A stretch of 64,000 bases of DNA, taken from positions 55,633,142-55,697,141 of the forward strand of contig OY997651.1 of the NCBI GenBank assembly GCA_963921795.1, read 5' to 3'. The first letter of the stretch is position 1. Every line of letters begins with the position of its first letter. The DNA comes from Nannobrachium achirus (Eukaryota > Chordata > Actinopteri > Myctophiformes > Myctophidae). This document shows, piece by piece, positions 1 to 27,739 of the stretch. Under the pieces are notes generated by a model. The model made no database searches and was not told the origin of the DNA. It was given only the letters and a program-made list of their open reading frames with translations. Both the position numbers and the translations under genes were made by a program.

Positions 1-159
1 ACACTCCTTGGCTGCCAAACCACAAACACACTCACATGGCCCTCTTCTAACACCACCATGAGGCCGAGGCCTATTTGTCTATACATGTGACCTAGCGGTC
101 GCTTATCTCCCGATTAGGGAGTCTTACTGGTACAACCTGATGGACAGATGGACGGTATG

Positions 160-191
160 AAAAGTGTGTGCGTGCGTGCGTGCGTGCGTGC

Positions 192-231
<40 letters not shown>

Positions 232-234
232 GAG
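160..234. repeat. (GTGC)n and (GA)n microsatellites
   Basis: GTGC tetranucleotides run directly into a GA dinucleotide array. Confidence 0.95.
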
Positions 235-411
235 GGATCCATCGCTCACTATGGTCAGAAACAGTCCCCCTTTCTTGCGTCTGAACAGCGGCTGTCATTC
301 TTTCCGTCCAGAGTTGGAGTTATACTCCGAGAGCTATGGGGTGCCTTTAGCGGCGCCAAAGGCGCCGCCGAAAAATAGGGCCCCCATAGTTATGGGGGTG
401 GCCCCCATAGT

Positions 412-532
412 TATATTTTTCGGGTATAAAGTCGGCTAAAACGAGTATTTTCCTATATTAAATCATATTAAATCAGGTATTTTTCGGGTATAAAGTCGGC
501 TAAAACGGGTATTTTCCTATATTAAATCATAA
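412..532. repeat. Two-copy direct repeat, about 60 bp unit
   Basis: Two adjacent copies of a unit containing TTTTTCGGGTATAAAGTCGG differ by few bases. No coding potential is seen. Confidence 0.8.
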
Positions 533-1979
533 TTTTCTTTTCAAAATATTAATTCGGGTGTCTTTGGGGCTTCACATTGGCTATGTTGACAAAATGTTGG
601 CGGTTTTGATCGGTTTTGATAGTGTTTTATTCGGGTTTCCGCAGTCTATTTTTTAGCTAAATGTAACAAAATCGGGAACAGCTTTTCTTACATCTCCACA
701 TGCACCATCCAGCAAGATATAGTCTGGATTTCTTGGTACCAACAGTCAGACAACAAGTGCCAGTTTCATAAAATCATTCAGTTCCCAGAGCTTTTCAGTT
801 AATCTACTTAGTTACTTTACACCACTGTCTACAACAGCAAGCAAACATTTTAGCCCGTGAACCTGTCTACAACAGCAAGTATGATGGTTCCCAAACTTTT
901 TAGCCCGTGAACCAAGAGACATTACTACCTTGTACCAAACAAGTAGTGAAAATAGCAGATGTACAAGCTCACAACGAGTTGCTTCGCACTGTGTTCAGTG
1001 CGTTGTGACCCATACAACGTGTCCGCCACATCGGTCCAGACCCCAGTGTTAGGAAACAGCTAGCCTCGGAAACCCAGGCTTCATTGGCGATGGTTCTGGT
1101 ACACCATAGCCATTAGCCACTAGCTAGCCCAAACGTTAGCCTAGCCAGGCAGCACAGCAGCATAACATAGCATTCATTCATCATTACAAGTCTATAGCCA
1201 CGACTCACCAGTGAGGACGCCAGGGCTAGCAGAGGGCGATGTTTAATGCCTTCATAGCCTAGGTTGTGTTGTCTTGGTGTTCTGTATATTCCTTTATGGC
1301 CGTATTGTTATAATCCACCGAGTCCATGACGCATCAGTTACGCACGGAGAGACAGACGTTCAGACAAGTTAAAAGGGAAGTCCTTTGAAAGCCATTTCCT
1401 CTCTGAACAGTGCCCAGAAGCACATTTCAAAACAAGAGCCTTTCTTTTTTTTTCTTTTCTATACAATCGATCATTCAACACATGTTTATTTTGAAATTGT
1501 ACTGGAAATAGAAGTAGCCAATAGCTCCTACTTCACGCCACTGATGTCAGAGCCTCTACTTGCCGATCGGCAATATTTCCCCCCAACCCCCCTAAGGGGG
1601 AAAAGGGGGCACTTAGAAAAAAAGAGACCCCAAAGGGGGTTGTTGACTATGGGGTCCCAGACTTTAACTATGGGAGCTAAGCTCCCACTGGCCCCCGCAT
1701 AACTCGAACCCTGTTTCCGTCTCCCGCTGCTGTTCCATATACCAATAGCAATCCAGAAAAATATCAAACATTTGCTAAATGCCTAAATTGTAATTTTTGC
1801 CAGACCCATGAAATGGGTAGGCCTACATAAGCAAATGTCGGTCTGTCCCTTTTCTATATAAAGGGTATATATGATGATGACATGATGATGACATGCCTAC
1901 AAAAGGCATGATGTCATAAATGATGATGACAGACAGGGGGTCTGGCACAACCAGGTTGACCTGGTCTAGTTTGTCTGGT

Positions 1980-2007
1980 CTGTCTGTCTGTCTGTCTGTC
2001 TGTCTTT

Positions 2008-2040
<33 letters not shown>

Positions 2041-2142
2041 TGTCTCTCTCACTCAGTCTGTCTCTCTCTCTCTCCCACACACGCACACACACACTCACTC
2101 ACTCACATGCTCACGCACACACACACACACACACACATGCAC
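1980..2142. repeat. Compound microsatellite (TGTC, TGCC, CT, CA)
   Basis: TGTC, TGCC, CT and CA arrays follow one another just before the first recognised exon of the NLRP1-like gene. Open frames across them are low-complexity artefacts. Confidence 0.95.
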
Positions 2143-2185
2143 AGTTTGTGTGATTAATGTTTTTTTTTTTTTTTTTTATAAACAG

Positions 2186-18660
<16,475 letters not shown>

Positions 18661-19848
18661 GTCATTTCAATTTCATTCATATTTATGTAAACATTTAGTA
18701 ATTTCACTACAGCAGGTGATTCATGTATGTGGTTCCATTTCCTTGTATGGTTACTGTTGCAGCCTGGCTGCCACAGCAAACAAACTCAAAGTCAAATGTT
18801 TCTGAAGCCATTTTTTAAAACCCAATATTGAAGTCCTACACAGTTTAATTTAAGAATATATTATAACTGATTCCCACCCTTGTGGTAAAAAGCACCACAG
18901 TGCATTTTCTAATAGCATCACCAATATCCTCAATGTCAATAATTGCGACGAAAGGTCACATTTAGTATGTGAAACGGCACATCATGACTCCGTCTAGACG
19001 GGTACACTTTTTTACGGTCTATGGGTTTGCCGCTCTGACATCATGCTCTGACATCACTGTGATGTCAGGGGAACAGAATGATGTCAGGGGAACAGAATGG
19101 GTTTGCCGTTCTGATGTTCCATGATGTCATCAATATTAAGCCCATATCTAACAGCACTCCATATATGGGAATGCCCATATATGGAGGCCACATCGGCCAC
19201 ATAACACACTAACAGAATCCATATATGGCCAAGACAGATGGCCAAGACAGCCCATATATCTGTGTGGCTCGTTCTACAGACAGGGATCTCCATGTATAGG
19301 CATAAAAGGGATTGTATGTATGATGTCAGATGTCATAGACGTCATAGGACTTTCATATAACGAATTACTGAGTAAGCATGTTTGGGCTCTCACAGGATCT
19401 CCATATATGGGTAACTGGTCCGATGTACATTACTGGCCAGATGGCCAAGACATGGCGCGGCTTACTATTATTTCTACCCAGAATGTGTTCATTAACAGTA
19501 GCATTGTTGTTTTTCTCTTAGGAAGAAGTGATGATGTGATGGAGCAGGAGTTCTTCTACCAGTGTTATTGTTACTTGCTCCAGCAGAGCGTGTAAGTACT
19601 GCGTTTGGTGCTAGCTGTATCCGGCTAACAGTACAAAGGCAGAGCCTTTAGCCAATGAGGGAGCAGCGTTCTTGCTGACGTCACCACCTACAAGTGTGAC
19701 CTCAGACGTCACGTTATCACATGAAGAAGACTGTTTGAACTCTACATTCTTGCTGCGCCCCCAGCTCAGTTCCTCTGATGGTTACTATTTTTTATTTTTT
19801 TATTTTCATGGATGGCATACTAAGTAGTTTGGGAGATTGCCGATATCA

Positions 19849-20037
19849 GTCTATCCCGTGACAATGAGTCAGACCCCTGGGAGATGGATTGCTTAGGTGG
19901 AGTGCCACACCTACCGTCAGATCCCAGTACTTACTGAATGACTTACCGCACCCAAGCCGAGTCGGTGGTGCCCGAAACCCATGACCTTGGTGGTCCAAAG
20001 GCGAGAGCTCTACAGACTGAGCTATCCAGCTATGTAA
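19849..20037 (-). mobile_element. tRNA-derived SINE (copy A)
   Basis: On the minus strand the head reads AGCTGGATAGCTCAGTCTGT then AAGGTCATGGGTTTCGG, matching tRNA A and B boxes. The sequence after it is unlike a tRNA 3' end, so it is a SINE head, not a tRNA gene. Confidence 0.7.
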
Positions 20038-20204
20038 GCTTCTACGGACGGTATATATGGTAATATGACAGGAAACGCACAACGCCTGTACTTTTCTTAT
20101 CCTAAACGTAAAACTAAACATACCTCATACTGTACTTTTTATGTACATTATAGCTTTGATGTTGATATTTTCGCTCAATAGACTGAGGAACAGTCATTTG
20201 ACCG

Positions 20205-20420
20205 GTTGTATGTTTGATCATGTAAATATCACAGTGTCTCTGATGTCCATACATTCATGTATTGATCATGTACATATCACAGTGTCTCTGATGTCCATAC
20301 ATTCATGTATTGATCATGTACATATCACAGTGTCTCTGATGTCCATACATTCATGTATTGATCATGTAAATATCACAGTGTATCTGATGTCCATACATTC
20401 ATGTATTGATCATGTGCATA
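20205..20420. repeat. 41-42 bp minisatellite, five units
   Basis: Units of TGATCATGTACATATCACAG followed by TGTCTCTGATGTCCATACAT. The same array is in copy B at 22238-22453. The open frame through it is a repeat artefact. Confidence 0.9.
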
Positions 20421-21039
20421 TCGACGGGGACGACCTTTACTTTTTGGACAGGATGTGTGGAAAAAGGTAAGAATCAACAATCTTGGCCACTGTTGGCGGT
20501 GCTTGATGTGGAACGCCATCTCAGAGCTCTACAGTGGAGGGAAAGCTTCTGACTGGAGCTCATTTGATTTGTGATATTTCACACAACACCCTGGGAACAC
20601 TGTATATTTGACCTGTTGTATGTGTGATCATGTAATTATCACAGTAGCAGCCTTGTGCCTTTTGTAAAGGCTATAAAGCTTGATATGTGATGCATTTATT
20701 TGACTCTCCTCTGGTCTCTGAATGCTCTCATGATGTTGCTGGTTGACTGTAGGCTCCATCAGCCACAACCAGCCTACAGTAGAGGCCATGAATCTGCATC
20801 TGAATGTCAACATCCTCCATTAAAAGTCCTTTTATATGTGATGTATTAAACAATGATAAACTCATCAATATTACAGCTGTACAGACAGCTTGGGTTATCC
20901 TCTTTATCTCTGTCAACACTTTGATATATATGTTATGATCAACTTTATGTCAATAAACGTTCTGTGAAAACATGATTTATTTTATGTGTTGGTGTTGTAA
21001 ATCACTCAGTGTCCTGTTTACACCTGGTTACAAATTATT

Positions 21040-21310
21040 GTAATTGTAGTCATTGCTATAGCGTATTTGTTCAGTAACAGTGTTAAATAGCTATAGGCCT
21101 ATATTGTAGTCATTGTTAGTGTTCAGTAACAGTGCTTAGCTCTATATTGTGATGGTAATCATTGCTATAGAGTGTTTGTTCAGTAACAGTGTTAAATAGC
21201 TCTACTATATTGTAACAGTAATCTTTGCTATAGAGTTTGTTCAGTAACAGTGTTAGAAATAGCTCTATATTGTAACAGTAATCTTTGCTAGAGTGCTTGT
21301 TCAGTACAAT
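21040..21310. repeat. About 62-bp tandem repeat
   Basis: Four to five diverged units built on TTTGTTCAGTAACAGTGTTA lie between the two duplication copies. Confidence 0.85.
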
Positions 21311-21670
21311 ACAATATTGTTCAATATGTTGCCATTACAGGACAGATTGTAACTTGATGTACTGCAACCACTTGAACTCCAGCATCCCTATTCTGGGCCG
21401 AACATGAGCTTGTAAGCTATTGTTTTAGCAAGGACATTTTGTGTAGTGTAGCTGGAAAAAGAACCCACCAAGTACTGTTCAACTCAGGTCTGTTTTACTA
21501 ATTCTTGAGGGACTGAAGGGGTTAAACTGAAGTGATGATGTCTTATACAATATAGTTAGTATTTACTATAAGATAATACAATAATATAATACAGTTATTA
21601 TTTACTATACAGTATAGTTATTATTTACTATAAGATAATACAATAATACAATATCATCTCATTGGCTAAG

Positions 21671-22878
21671 GGCAGAGCCTTTAGCCAATGAGGGAGCAGC
21701 GTTCTTGCTGACGTCACCACCTACAAGTGTGACCTCAGACGTCACGTTATCACATGAAGAAGACTGTTTGAACTCTACATTCTTGCTGCGCCCCCAGCTC
21801 AGTTCCTCTGATGGTTACTATTTTTTATTTTTTTATTTTCATGGATGGCATACTAAGTAGTTTGGGAGATTGCCGATATCAGTCTATCCCGTGACAATGA
21901 GTCAGACCCCTGGGAGATGGATTGCTTAGGTGGAGTGCCACACCTACCGTCAGATCCCAGTACTTACTGAATGACTTACCGCACCCAAGCCGAGTCGGTG
22001 GTGCCCGAAACCCATGACCTTGGTGGTCCAAAGGCGAGAGCTCTACAGACTGAGCTATCCAGCTATGTAAGCTTCTACGGACGGTATATATGGTAATATG
22101 ACAGGAAACGCACAACGCCTGTACTTTTCTTATCCTAAACGTAAAACTAAACATACCTCATACTGTACTTTTTATGTACATTATAGCTTTGATGTTGATA
22201 TTTTCGCTCAATAGACTGAGGAACAGTCATTTGACCGGTTGTATGTTTGATCATGTAAATATCACAGTGTCTCTGATGTCCATACATTCATGTATTGATC
22301 ATGTACATATCACAGTGTCTCTGATGTCCATACATTCATGTATTGATCATGTACATATCACAGTGTCTCTGATGTCCATACATTCATGTATTGATCATGT
22401 AAATATCACAGTGTATCTGATGTCCATACATTCATGTATTGATCATGTGCATATCGACGGGGACGACCTTTACTTTTTGGACAGGATGTGTGGAAAAAGG
22501 TAAGAATCAACAATCTTGGCCACTGTTGGCGGTGCCTGATGTGGAACGCCATCTCAGAGCTGTACAGTGGAGGGAAAGCTTCTGACTGGAGCTCATTTGA
22601 TTTGTGATATTTCACACAACACACTGGGAACACTGTATATTTGACCTGTTGTATGTGTGATCATGTAATTATCACAGTAGCAGCCTTGTGCCTTTTGTAA
22701 AGGCTATAAAGCTTGATATGTGATGCATTTATTTGACTCTCCTCTGGTCTCTGAATGCTCTCATGATGTTGCTGGTTGACTGTAGGCTCCATCAGCCACA
22801 ACCAGCCTACAGTAGAGGCTATGAATCTGCATCTGAATGTCAACATCCTCCATTAAAAGTCCTTTTATATGTGATGTA
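21671..22878. repeat. Tandem duplication, copy B (1,208 bp)
   Basis: Direct copy of 19638-20845 with the same SINE (about 21882-22070, minus strand). Differences include TGCCTGATG for TGCTTGATG and GAGGCTATG for GAGGCCATG. Such high identity means a recent duplication or an assembly artefact. Confidence 0.93.
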
Positions 22879-23006
22879 GCCCCACGGCTCCCGGACTACA
22901 TACATGCAAAATACAGGATCTGCTGCCACCTTGTGGCCAATCACAGAATACATATTTGTCCAGACATTAAACAAGTGATTTAGCTTGAAGAACAAAATAA
23001 CTTTTA

Positions 23007-23178
23007 ACCTGCTGGCATTTATAATGAGAAACAATAATACACGTACATGATTATAGGTTTTATTTCCTCTTAAACATCCTTGTGGAAGCAGCATAACTGT
23101 TAAACTCAACATTTATAATGAGAAACAATAATACATGTTCATGTTTATAGGTTTTATTTACTCTTAAACATCCTGACA
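23007..23178. repeat. Two-copy direct repeat, about 75 bp
   Basis: ATTTATAATGAGAAACAATA with following TATAGGTTTTATTT is present twice, about 100 bp apart. Confidence 0.85.
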
Positions 23179-23199
23179 GTTGTTATACAACTGATGTCT

Positions 23200-23744
23200 G
23201 GATGAGGAGCTGGGCTGACTCCTGAGTAAGGAAGGGTCTGATTCTACACTACAGATGTTATAGAATGTTATAGAGTGTGAACCTACAGGACCGGGTGACT
23301 GATGCAATGTGTGCCTTGGATGAGCACACATTCAAGGCACACCAAGGTTCTTAGAAGTTGGAACTGAAGTCACCTGGGTGTTGTCTATGGAAATAGTGAG
23401 ATCCCGATGTCCTTCCTGTCATTGCCAGGAAGGTATTTTAACACCAAAAGTGCAATTGTGGTCAAATCATGCCTGCTATACTGCAGTGTCCCATTTGGAG
23501 ACTCTTTTATGTTGTTGTAGTTGATGCTCTTTGTTGTACATGTACATGGACACAGCCACACATGGTGAGGATAAAGGCTAATAATACACATTATATTAAA
23601 GACAGCAACTTCAGATGGGAGACAAGCTGTGTGTGATTCACCAAGCCTGTTATGTTTCCTCAGCAGATAGCTGGAGAAATCTTACTGTGCTGTAGCTACA
23701 ACTGTCCTCACATTGGCCTGTACCGATCTTCCGTCTGTGCCAAA
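23200..23744. other. Unassigned intergenic DNA
   Basis: No exon, element end or repeat array is recognised here. Confidence 0.5.
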
Positions 23745-24575
23745 AGGGGGTTGCTGGGTAGATTCATCTACCCAAAATCTGGGTAAAAAATGGTTTACCC
23801 ATTATGGGTTATTATAATGGTGATTGGGTTGTTTTGTACAGCTCATACATTACCCAACTGCTGGGTAAAATTGTTTTACTCAGTATTGGGTAGTTTTAAA
23901 CTTAAGTTGGTCACCTGGTATGCAAAGCATGCTGGGAAAAGCATTTCTCAAGGTTTTCAGGGATATTTCTAAGCTTTTGGTAGCTAAAAATGCTAAATGT
24001 ATCATATCCATGTGTCTGCCTTGTCATATGTCAGAATTTCATTTGTAAGTATTTGAGCCAAAACCCTAACCGTAACTGCTAGGCTGCTAGCTTATGGTTG
24101 AGCTCCCTCCCCCTACTGATCTGAAAGAGAAGAACTCATGATACATTTGATATTATTTTGTTGATCTACTCTAAACTACTCTGATTATAGCTTTTCAACA
24201 TTGTTGCATATATTTACAGTTATGTAACTTTATGTTGTCATTGCTATACTTGGAACAGATTTTCTGAGAAAAATACCCTGAAATAAATCTTATCTTATGT
24301 TAATGTCAAATAATATTAGCATGGTCATTTACAATGAGTAAAATACACTACCCACATGTGGGTAAAATATATACAAAATAATAGTGGTTGACCCAGAGCT
24401 GAGTAAAAAATTCTACCCAGGATGTGGTAGAATATTTTACTATGTGCTGGGTAGAAAGGACCTACCCATTTTTTTGTGTAAGATTTACTACTGTTGGGTA
24501 GGTCCAATAGTTACCCAGGGGTGGGTTATAATACAACCCAGATCGGGTTATTTTCAACCCATCCATTTTTAGTGT
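23745..24575. mobile_element. TGGGTA-rich foldback element
   Basis: Dozens of TGGGTA and TACCCA motifs alternate on both strands at each end (23745-23890 and 24345-24575), with unique-looking DNA between. This matches a class of fish foldback repeats. I cannot define the family or exact ends. Confidence 0.55.
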
Positions 24576-24625
24576 GTACTGTAGTTCCATATGTGAGGAC
24601 TGTGATGGCTACATGCACTGCACAT

Positions 24626-25013
24626 AGGGTTGGGTATCGTCGGCGATACTTTTAATGGTATCGATTCACTGAACCGATACTATCGAGTATCGGTTCACGT
24701 AAAAACGAACGATACCTTGTTTCGATACTTTTGAATGCACCCCTTGCCGGTCGCATCTGTAACAGTTGGGCTACTGAAAGTTTAATGACTGCTTTAATGG
24801 GCTACACTCGTTACTGTGAAAATAGCCGAGAATAGCCTATAATGTTTATTATTATGATACTGATCCAACGTCTATAAAATAGCCCATAGAAAAAGGCAAA
24901 TAATAATAATAAATAAAAAGTATCGAAAATGGTATCGAAAAAGGTATCGTATCGATTCCCAGGTATCGAAAAAAGTATCGTATCGATTAAAAGGTGAACG
25001 ATACCCATCCCTA
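24626..25013. mobile_element. MITE with GGGTATCG termini and target duplication
   Basis: The ends AGGGTTGGGTATCG and CGATACCCATCCCTA are inverted copies and are flanked by ACTGCACAT at 24617-24625 and 25014-25022. Many GTATCGA motifs fill the interior. An 8-9 bp duplication suggests a hAT-like family. 388 bp; no coding capacity. Confidence 0.8.
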
Positions 25014-25299
25014 ACTGCACATGCCATAAAAAGGGAGGTACGTACAATGGTACAGTGTCTCCTCGAAGACCGAAGCCTCCACAATGAGTGGTACCACATC
25101 CGCTGTTTGAGAACTGAGGAGTGAGAAAAAAGTGGAATGGTTCAGCCCTGCTCTGTTTGCCTGCTCCATTCCACAGAGGGGAGGGATGTCAGCATGCAGA
25201 GAGGACAGGTGACAACACTGAGCCAAACACCTTTAACACAGCTTATAATAAATACACCGAGCCAAACACCTTTAACACAGCTTATAATACATACACTGA

Positions 25300-25460
25300 G
25301 CCAAGTAAGGGATAATGAATGGCTCCGCGGTGAATGACGACAGATAACTGACCGACGGACTGATAACTCCCCGAGGCGCAGCCGAGGGGAGTTATCAGTC
25401 CGAAGGGAAGTTATCTGTCGTCATTCACCAAGGAGCCATTCATTATCCCGCTTATTACCC
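25300..25460. repeat. Palindrome, part of a longer repeat
   Basis: GGGATAATGAATGGCTCC, TGAATGACGACAGATAACT and GGACTGATAACTCCCC are followed by their inverted copies up to CATTCATTATCCC. The spacer is only a few bases. Sequence to about 25915 may belong to the same element. Confidence 0.8.
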
Positions 25461-25936
25461 GGCTACAAAATAAAAGTAATAATTTGACTAAAAACTAAAA
25501 ACAAAACAAAGTATTTCCTTGTTTACAGACGGCTGGAAGTGTTCCACAAGTGTTGCGCTGGGCGTCCTCCCAGCGCGACACGGTTGCCTTGGAAAACAAG
25601 GAAGTGCTGATTAGATAGAATCCATTTTCTGATACTACGTCGTCTATTTCTCGCTTAAAATATTTTTTAAAACATTCTTAAGAGCAACGTTTAGTTGTAA
25701 ATGTCGCTGTGTGTTTGTTTTCATGGCTGACATGTTGGATACAGCACAAGATTCACGCAGTGCAGCTTGACTGCAGCGGGTGTTCTGAGTCTTTGATTAG
25801 GCAGCGGTCTGTTATTGAGCGGAGCGGTCTGCTATCCAGAAATAACAGACCTCTGATTTCAGCGCTCGACCAATCAGAATCAAGCATTGAAACATGCCGG
25901 GTAATAAACACCTTTAACACAGCTTGTAACCAGTAA

Positions 25937-26210
25937 GGCGCCGTACAGACATTTGCGTGAAACATCTTCTCCGTATCGTCTGAGAATGGCCACTGGGGGC
26001 GCCGTACTAATGCATTGTCAATGGAAGGTTGTTTGGTGTTTTGTCGTTGCCGTGTCTCTTGGCCAACAGACAGCCTGTGGTTGAGTTAGCGAGACGGCAA
26101 CGACAAAAAAACAAACAACCTTCCATTGACAATGCATTAGTACGGCGCCCCCAGTGGCCATTCTCAGACGATACGGAGAAGATGTTTCATGCAAATGTCT
26201 GTACGGCGCC
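25937..26210. mobile_element. Long foldback MITE
   Basis: GGCGCCGTACAGACATTTGC at the left end is repeated inverted at the right end (GCAAATGTCTGTACGGCGCC). Arms of about 125 bp match almost base for base around a short loop with GACAGCCTGTGG. No open frame. Confidence 0.85.
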
Positions 26211-26614
26211 TGAGACTCCCTAAGGGGAGATAAGAGACTGTCAGGTCACATGTATACACAAATTGGCCTGTAAGTGGCATTGGTTCCTGAGTGTAGGGGG
26301 ATGTGTGTGGCAAATGAATTGATTAGGGAGTCCTACTGTGTTCTCATGTGAAATGGCAAAAAAAATAAAAAAAAAATAAAGAATAAGAAATGAGTTGTTA
26401 ATGCTGCAATAGACATTAGAAGTAGATATTGGACATTATGTGAATACAACAACCCTCTTAGGCCTACTGCACATAAACATAGCTGCTACCATTAAACACA
26501 TTTTAAATATGAGGCCATGTATAGGCTACTATTAAAATTGTATTGAGAAAAAGGAAGAAAATGATTTGTACCCTGCATACATATAATAACACAATGTGAC
26601 ATAGCCGTTTACAC

Positions 26615-26932
26615 CAGTGGTTCTCAACCTTTTTAGGCCACGACCCCCAAAATTATCATGTTTTAACTGGGGACCCCCCCACCCTGACGAGCACTAAGAG
26701 TTGAGGCATTACATTTTGTATAACAGCTCTGGCTATTTTAAAAACAAAATTGCGTCTATATTTGACAATTTGGCCAATGTTTAATTTGTCATTTTAGAGG
26801 TATTAAAAAGTCCTTAAATTGTCACTTTAGAAATGTGCAGATACCCTCTATACACAGTTTGTTTACTGTTGAGTGAGAAATTATTTGGGGACCCCCCCCT
26901 GGGGGTCCCGACCCACAGGTTGAGAACCACTG
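26615..26932. mobile_element. hAT MITE, 318 bp, exact 8-bp duplication
   Basis: The termini are CAGTGGTTCTCAACC and GGTTGAGAACCACTG. GTTTACAC flanks at 26607-26614 and 26933-26940. It is a short relative of the coding copy at 27740-29913. Confidence 0.93.
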
Positions 26933-27739
26933 GTTTACACAATGATATACCCCGTCCAACCTTATATGTTCCCCATTTTCAACTGTTTTTATTATATTTT
27001 GGCAATGTAAATGTCAAAATGCCAATAAAGCTCCATAATACAATGGTTAACTATTTTAATATAGCCTCAACTTTTTATAATATTACATTAACATAAGCTA
27101 GCACTTAACACATTTAAATCATGTCAGTGAACAATACAAGTAGCCTACTGTAAGCACTCATTAAAGTTGATGCATCAAGCAGGATTTGAACCCTGATCCC
27201 ATCATCAGTAAGACACCTGTGTTACCACTCATATGCTTTCCCATATAATTAAGTCCCAAATGTATTTGTCAACCAGAGGGCGTTCTAATTGAGTGGGGAA
27301 AACCTGATGAAGTGCAATTCATTAAAGAGTAGGCACATAATACCAGACTGCAGTGTTAAAACAGTACCATTTATTGTGTCTTCTAGTGGTGCATTTATTT
27401 AACCTTATTATAAATAAACCTATATCACAGTAAATTCCAAACCAGCTCCATTCCAAATCTTCTAATGATGCTCTTACAGTAAGGGCAGGTATTATCCAAG
27501 TATCAGGACATTAAGCACTCAGCTGCTTATTGGAATGGATATTTGTCTTTATGATGATAATATTGTTCATAGACGATCTGTTATTAATGAAATCATAATG
27601 GATGCTGAAAATGGTTATTTTTGTTCTTACATGATTGTTTACATTACCTTTCTCCTATAAATCACTATTTCATTGTGACCCATCTTCAACATTGCCAGAA
27701 AGCCATTGTTGACTGACAAAAGCAATACATTGTCTAAGA

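Larger units (their letters stand above)
1..2185. other. Non-coding flank, no gene recognised
   Basis: I find no convincing exon here. The stretch contains microsatellites, a short direct repeat near 412-532, a copy of a recurring transposon-end motif at 95-135 (key string TCTCCCGATTAGGGAGTC), and degraded hAT-like sequence near 875-1020 (GGTTCCCAAACTTTTT followed by a decayed AGATCTACAAGC hairpin). An upstream exon of the NLRP1-like gene is expected, because the first exon I can place begins at codon position 3, but I cannot locate it; it may lie outside the window. Confidence 0.6.
19638..20845. repeat. Tandem duplication, copy A (1,208 bp)
   Basis: Nearly identical to 21671-22878 (offset 2,033 bp); I see about four substitutions. 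Copy A joins sequence leading to the AATAAA signal; copy B ends before it. It contains a SINE and a 41-bp minisatellite (20210-20415). Confidence 0.93.
18661..20975 (+). other. Probable 3' flank or 3' untranslated region
   Basis: Past the stop there is no further clear domain. AATAAA at 20952-20957 is a plausible polyadenylation signal. A possible alternative last exon near 19528-19593 (frame SDDVMEQEFFYQC, stop TAA) could splice to the donor overlapping the normal stop. The stretch 19020-19420 carries more CCATATATGG motifs related to the array in the hAT element. Confidence 0.4.

Noticed and set aside
19980-20037. A functional tRNA gene
   Set aside because: A and B boxes are present but no acceptor stem closes; a SINE body follows. 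The same applies to 35303-35380.
19846-20121. A 91-codon minus-strand protein present twice (also 21879-22154)
   Set aside because: It covers a tRNA-derived SINE head; identity between the two reflects the tandem duplication.
20141-20470. A 109-codon plus-strand protein (and its copy at 22174-22503)
   Set aside because: Most of it is a 41-bp minisatellite; only the short tail near a GTAAGA could be an exon, and nothing joins to it.
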